From DATIHQ01 sp035480535 (lineage in GTDB: Bacteria; Chlamydiota; Chlamydiia; Chlamydiales; SM23-39): 9,100 bases of DNA. Positions 5,890 through 9,100 of this stretch are shown piece by piece. How positions within the stretch are numbered: position 1 is the stretch's first letter; every line of letters starts with the position of its first letter. The notes under the pieces were generated by a model, which was not told the origin of the DNA, made no database searches, and saw only the letters and a list, made by a program, of their open reading frames with translations. The translations under genes and the position numbers were made by a program. The stretch covers positions 1 through 9,100 of the forward strand of contig DATIHQ010000100.1 in assembly GCA_035480535.1 (NCBI GenBank), written 5' to 3'.

Positions 5890-5898
5890 GCAGTTTTT

Positions 5899-6756
5899 TC
5901 ATCGGCGGAGCCTTGGGTCGAGGGCGTCGCGCAGCGCATTGCCGAGCAGGTTGAACGATAGCATCGTGAGCGTGATCATAAAGGCCGGGAAGAATAGCCT
6001 CCAGGGATAATAGCGCATGGCGCTGAGGCCGTCGTTCACCATCACTCCCCAGCTAGCTGCTGGCGCTTGCACGCCGAGGCCCAGAAAGCTGAGAAAGGCT
6101 TCGGTGAAGATGGCGGTGGGGACGGTGAGCGTCATGGCGGCGATGAGGGGGCCCATGGCGTTGGGGATGAGGTGGCGAAAGAGAATGCGAAGGGGAGAGG
6201 CGCCGATGGAGCGGGCTGCAGTGATGTAATCGCTTTGCTTGAGCTGGAGGATTTGACTTCGCATGATGCGGGACATATTGATCCAGCCAGTGATCGTCAT
6301 CGCAATGAGAATGGTGGCAATGCCCGATCCGCGGATCACGGTGAGAAGAATCACGACGAGAAGATAGGGGATGGCGTAGAGGACGTCGCAAATGCGCATC
6401 ATAAATTCATCGATTTTGCCGCCTGCATAGGCAGAAATAGATCCCCAAACAACGCCGATGATGAGATCGATGGTGGCCGCTGTAATGCCAATGAAGAGAG
6501 AAATGCGGGCGCCCCACCAAATGCGGGTGAAGAGATCGCGCCCCAGCTCATCGGTGCCAAACCAAAATTGAGCGCAGGGGGCGGTGTTCTTTAGTTCGAG
6601 TTGGATTTGAGAATAAGAGTAGGGAGAAAGGAGGGGGCCGAAGAGCGCCATGATGAAAAAAAAGAAGAGAATTGAAAGGGCAAATAGCGCCGCTGGGTTG
6701 GAGCGGAGGCGATCCCAGGCATCTTCCAGATACCCTACGCTAGGCGTTTCAAGCAT
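5899..6756 (-). CDS. oppC: Oligopeptide/dipeptide ABC transporter permease, OppC type
   Basis: Inner-membrane permease subunit; 285 residues, with the cytoplasmic N-terminal leader and first membrane segment typical of OppC/DppC (hydrophobic run at about 24-44, then the FGTDELGRDLFTRIWWGARISL block at 66-87, which identifies the family). About six membrane segments are visible, followed by the EAA coupling loop around 178-206 (AARSIGAS, LIPNAMGPL) that docks on the ATPases, and the conserved SFLGLG at 223-228. It ends with LDPRLRR. The ATG overlaps the oppB stop by 8 bp, indicating coupled translation. An unbroken run of eight A residues (plus strand 6656-6663) encodes part of FFFF in the first membrane segment and could be prone to slippage. 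A peptide substrate is inferred from family and operon. Confidence 0.93.
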   Translation of the reverse strand: MLETPSVGYLEDAWDRLRSNPAALFALSILFFFFIMALFGPLLSPYSYSQIQLELKNTAPCAQFWFGTDELGRDLFTRIWWGARISLFIGITAATIDLIIGVVWGSISAYAGGKIDEFMMRICDVLYAIPYLLVVILLTVIRGSGIATILIAMTITGWINMSRIMRSQILQLKQSDYITAARSIGASPLRILFRHLIPNAMGPLIAAMTLTVPTAIFTEAFLSFLGLGVQAPAASWGVMVNDGLSAMRYYPWRLFFPAFMITLTMLSFNLLGNALRDALDPRLRR

Positions 6757-7684
6757 GGGAGATCTCCGGCTTGATCCGGATCCGCGGGTCGAGAAGCGAA
6801 TAGAGGATATCGACCAAAAACATCGAGATCATCAGAAAGCTGCTAAAGAAAATCGTGAGGCCCATGATCATCGGGTAGTCGCGGCCATTGATGCTATGAA
6901 TCATCCATTGGCCGAGGCCCGGGATCGCAAAGATTTTCTCAACCATAAAACTTCCCGTAAGAATTTGCGTCGTCACCGGACCTAAATAGGTAATGACCGG
7001 CAAGATCGCATTGCGGAGTCCATGATAAATGGAGATCCGAAAGAGAGGAAGCCCTTTTGCAAGAGCCGTCCGGATATAATCTTGCTGCAGCACTTCCACC
7101 ATATTGGATCGGGTGAGGCGCGCAATAAATGCGGTGGGCAGGGCTGCGAGAGCAATGGTGGGGAGAATGGTGTGTTCAAAAGAGCCCCAGCGGGCGACGG
7201 GGAGGAGATGGAGTTTTACGCAAAAGAGGAATTGAAGCAGGCTGGAGAGGACAAAATTGGGGACTGAAACGCCCAAAGTGGAGATCACCATCGCCAGGCT
7301 ATCTTGCCATTGAGTTCTTTTGATGGCAGCCCATGTGCCGAGAAGAATGCCGCAGGGGACGGCGATCGAGAGGGCCTGCAGCCCCAGCTGCATAGAGATG
7401 GGGAATCCCTCCCGAATGAATTGATTGACGCTGCGCCCTTGATAGATGATGGAGGGGCCTAGCTCGCCAGAAAAGATCCCTTTCAAATATTTTGTATATT
7501 GTACCCAGAGCGATTGATCGAGTCCATAATAGGCATAGAGGGAGCGCATGACCTCTTCCGGGATCACCCGGTCCCCAATGAAGGGGTCCCCCGGAATGGC
7601 GTGCATCAGGAAAAAAGTGCCTGTAATGACGCACCAAAGGGAGACGATCAGGATGAGGGCCTTTCGAAATAGGTAAGAAATCAT
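6749..7684 (-). CDS. oppB: Oligopeptide/dipeptide ABC transporter permease, OppB type
   Basis: Inner-membrane permease subunit; 311 residues, partner of OppC. The N-terminal segment ISYLFRKALILIVSLW leads into the family block TFFLMHAIPGDPF at 23-35, followed by the periplasmic stretch YGLDQSLWVQYTKYL at 53-67. About six membrane segments are present, with the EAA loop at about 203-231 (YIRTALAKGL, LRNAILPVI), the conserved FAIPGLG at 252-258, and the ending LDPRIR. The frame stays open far upstream across rimO in antisense, but the ATG at 7684 fits the family start. A GGAAGG motif lies 12 nt upstream, rather far for a ribosome binding site. It is the first gene of the operon and lies 45 bp from the divergent rimO. 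No substrate-binding protein gene precedes it. Confidence 0.93.
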   Translation of the reverse strand: MISYLFRKALILIVSLWCVITGTFFLMHAIPGDPFIGDRVIPEEVMRSLYAYYGLDQSLWVQYTKYLKGIFSGELGPSIIYQGRSVNQFIREGFPISMQLGLQALSIAVPCGILLGTWAAIKRTQWQDSLAMVISTLGVSVPNFVLSSLLQFLFCVKLHLLPVARWGSFEHTILPTIALAALPTAFIARLTRSNMVEVLQQDYIRTALAKGLPLFRISIYHGLRNAILPVITYLGPVTTQILTGSFMVEKIFAIPGLGQWMIHSINGRDYPMIMGLTIFFSSFLMISMFLVDILYSLLDPRIRIKPEISHA

Positions 7685-7693
7685 ATTTTCTTT

Positions 7694-7722
7694 TTGCCTT
7701 CCAAAATAGCACAACGTATAAT
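7694..7722 (+). promoter_or_regulatory. rimO promoter with perfect -10, probably leaderless
   Basis: TATAAT (7717-7722) is a perfect -10, and TTGCCT (7694-7699) matches the -35 consensus at four of six positions with a 17-bp spacer. The expected transcription start, about 7 nt after the -10, falls at 7729-7730, which is the A of the rimO ATG. No Shine-Dalgarno precedes that ATG. The rimO mRNA would therefore be leaderless or nearly so. Confidence 0.6.
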
Positions 7723-7743
7723 TCTCCACATGCTTAGCCTCAA
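7715..7743 (-). promoter_or_regulatory. Candidate promoter of the opp operon, overlapping that of rimO
   Basis: On the minus strand TTGAGG (7743-7738) and TATACG (7720-7715) each match the sigma70 consensus at four of six positions, with a 17-bp spacer. The -10 overlaps the rimO -10 (7717-7722) by four bases, so the two promoters should compete for polymerase. The -35 lies inside the rimO coding start. Transcription would begin near 7708, giving a leader of about 24 nt before the oppB ATG. Confidence 0.4.
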
Positions 7744-9100
7744 CCTGTTTAAAAACAAATTTCACTTTACCAGCCTTGGCTGCGCCAGAAACCTGGTGGA
7801 TAGCGAGGTGATGATCGGCATTCTGCTCAAGGCGGGGTATGAGATCACACCGGTCGCGAAAGAAGCCGATTATCTCGTGGTGAATACCTGCGGATTTTTG
7901 GAATCTTCCCGCCAAGAGGGAATTCAGACCATTCGGGATCTTTTCTCTGAAAAGAAAAAAGAGGCAAAGGTCATCGTCGCCGGCTGCATGGTTCAAAAAC
8001 ATAGCGGAGAATTGAAAGAACATTTCCCTCAGATTCACTACATGCTCGGCTCCGGCGATGTGGAAAAAATTCTCGATGCGGTTCGCGCAGGGGAGCAGGG
8101 CGAAGCGGTGACGTCTGCGCGCAGCTACCTCGAATGGGGCGAAATTCCCCGCATGCTCTCTACGCCCAAACATTACGCCTATCTAAAGATCGCCGAAGGG
8201 TGTAAAAAACGGTGCGCCTTTTGCATCATCCCCACGATTAAGGGTCCGCTGAAGAGTAAAACCAATCAACAGGTGTTGAAGGAATTCAACGCGCTCCTCT
8301 CTCAAGGTGTTTTTGAAGTCATCCTGATCGCGCAAGATCTGGGAGATTTTGGCAAAGATCGAAAAGAAAAAGGGGCTCTTGCCGCATTGCTGCGCGAGAT
8401 GTTGCAAGTGAAAAGAGATTTCTGGATCCGCCTTCTCTATCTCTATCCCGATGAGATCGATGAGGAATTGATTGCGATCATTAAGAGCGACTCCCGCATC
8501 TGTCCCTATCTCGATATGCCGATCCAACACATCAACAATGAAATGCTCAAGGCGATGCACAGAACGACTTCCAAGGAAGAAATTCTCTCCATTATGCAAA
8601 AACTGCGCGCGGAAGTGCCAGAGGTCGTCATCCGAACGAGCCTAATGGTGGGATTCCCAGGAGAAACGGAAGAGCAGTTTGAAGAGATGGTCGACTTTGT
8701 TAAAAAGGTGCCGCTCGACAATGTGGGGATTTTTAAATTCTCTCTCGAGAAGGAAGCCTATGCGGCTCGCCTCCCCAATCAGATTTCTGAAGAGGTGAAA
8801 CAGGCCCGCTTTGAAAAGCTCGCCGCGGCGCAGCAAAAGATGGTTCACAAACGAAGCCAGCAGATGATTGGGCGCAAACTCAAGGCCATCGTCGAGGGAT
8901 TCCATCCTGAATCGGAACTGTTGCTACGCGCCCGCTACACAGGGCAATGCCCTGAAATCGATGGGCAGATCATCATCAACGATGGGCGTAAAGTCACTGA
9001 ATTTGGCAAGCTCTACGAAGTGGAGATCACCGAAGTCGCCGACTACGATCTCATCGGCCGTGTTCTTGGACTCGTCCCGGAAAAGAAAATGGGAGTGCGC
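7730..9100 (+). CDS. rimO: Ribosomal protein S12 methylthiotransferase RimO, 3' end cut by the window
   Basis: Cytoplasmic radical-SAM iron-sulfur enzyme that adds a methylthio group to a conserved aspartate of ribosomal protein S12. The frame is open for 457 codons to the window edge without a stop. The N-terminal methylthiotransferase domain carries cysteines 18 (SLGCARNLVDSE), 54 (NTCGF) and 86 (GCM) for one cluster. The radical-SAM CxxxCxxC is C158, C162 and C165 in EGCKKRCAFCIIP. The S12-type signature SLGCARNLVDSE separates it from tRNA-modifying MiaB. A C-terminal TRAM domain spans about 381-446, so only a few residues should be missing. It is divergent from opp. The ATG at 7730 lacks a Shine-Dalgarno and lies directly after a perfect -10; an in-frame TTG at 7694 would add 12 residues but overlaps the promoter. 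Confidence 0.95.
   Translation, partial: MLSLNLFKNKFHFTSLGCARNLVDSEVMIGILLKAGYEITPVAKEADYLVVNTCGFLESSRQEGIQTIRDLFSEKKKEAKVIVAGCMVQKHSGELKEHFPQIHYMLGSGDVEKILDAVRAGEQGEAVTSARSYLEWGEIPRMLSTPKHYAYLKIAEGCKKRCAFCIIPTIKGPLKSKTNQQVLKEFNALLSQGVFEVILIAQDLGDFGKDRKEKGALAALLREMLQVKRDFWIRLLYLYPDEIDEELIAIIKSDSRICPYLDMPIQHINNEMLKAMHRTTSKEEILSIMQKLRAEVPEVVIRTSLMVGFPGETEEQFEEMVDFVKKVPLDNVGIFKFSLEKEAYAARLPNQISEEVKQARFEKLAAAQQKMVHKRSQQMIGRKLKAIVEGFHPESELLLRARYTGQCPEIDGQIIINDGRKVTEFGKLYEVEITEVADYDLIGRVLGLVPEKKMGVR

Noticed and set aside
6067..6594. Plus-strand 175-codon open frame inside oppC
   Set aside because: Antisense shadow of a well-supported gene; its composition is a G- and A-rich by-product of OppC codons.
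7685..8173. Upstream extension of the oppB frame across rimO (minus strand)
   Set aside because: It is the antisense of rimO, which has clear family motifs. The OppB family start matches the ATG at 7684, and the upstream translation resembles no protein.
1..9100. tRNA or rRNA genes, CRISPR arrays, transposase or phage genes
   Set aside because: Nothing with the expected structure or motifs was seen on either strand.

Overview
The window reads as bacterial chromosome of mixed composition, most likely from a member of the Chlamydiota (an environmental, chlamydia-related lineage). The main hint is the RimO protein at the right end, whose N-terminal and radical-SAM segments resemble, from memory, chlamydial RimO. 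A peptide-import operon and an APC-type amino acid permease also suit a host-dependent, amino-acid-scavenging bacterium. This assignment is an inference; no database search was possible.

Layout, left to right. (1) 1-399 (+): the 3' part of a low-molecular-weight protein tyrosine phosphatase; its catalytic P-loop lies outside the window. (2) 448-2322 (+): a 12-TM APC amino acid permease fused to a C-terminal universal-stress-protein (UspA) domain. (3) 2321-2398: a compact near-perfect inverted repeat that begins inside the permease stop codon and ends against the -35 box of the next gene. (4) 2462-3871 (+): two unrecognised genes, the second preceded by a hairpin that buries its ribosome binding site. 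(5) 3803-7684 (-): a peptide ABC transporter operon transcribed oppB-oppC-oppD-oppF, with overlapping genes except for a 186-bp repeat-rich gap between oppC and oppD. No substrate-binding protein gene (oppA) is present here. (6) 7730-9100 (+): rimO, divergent from opp, running off the right end almost complete. It was found by direct translation because it has no stop codon inside the window.

How the parts work together. OppB and OppC form the membrane channel and OppD and OppF the two ATPases of one importer; an OppA must be encoded elsewhere. The permease is a second nitrogen/carbon uptake route, possibly controlled through its Usp domain. rimO and opp are driven from one short shared region with face-to-face -10 boxes, and rimO transcripts would be leaderless or nearly so.

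The parts least explained by known families are non-coding: the SD-masking hairpin at 3018-3048, the inverted repeat at 2321-2398, and the three-copy repeat at 5745-5868, which can form two mutually exclusive hairpins inside the opp operon. The two orphan genes between the permease and opp are the best candidates for lineage-specific biology, but nothing in their sequence proves a function. No RNA gene, CRISPR array or transposase gene was seen.
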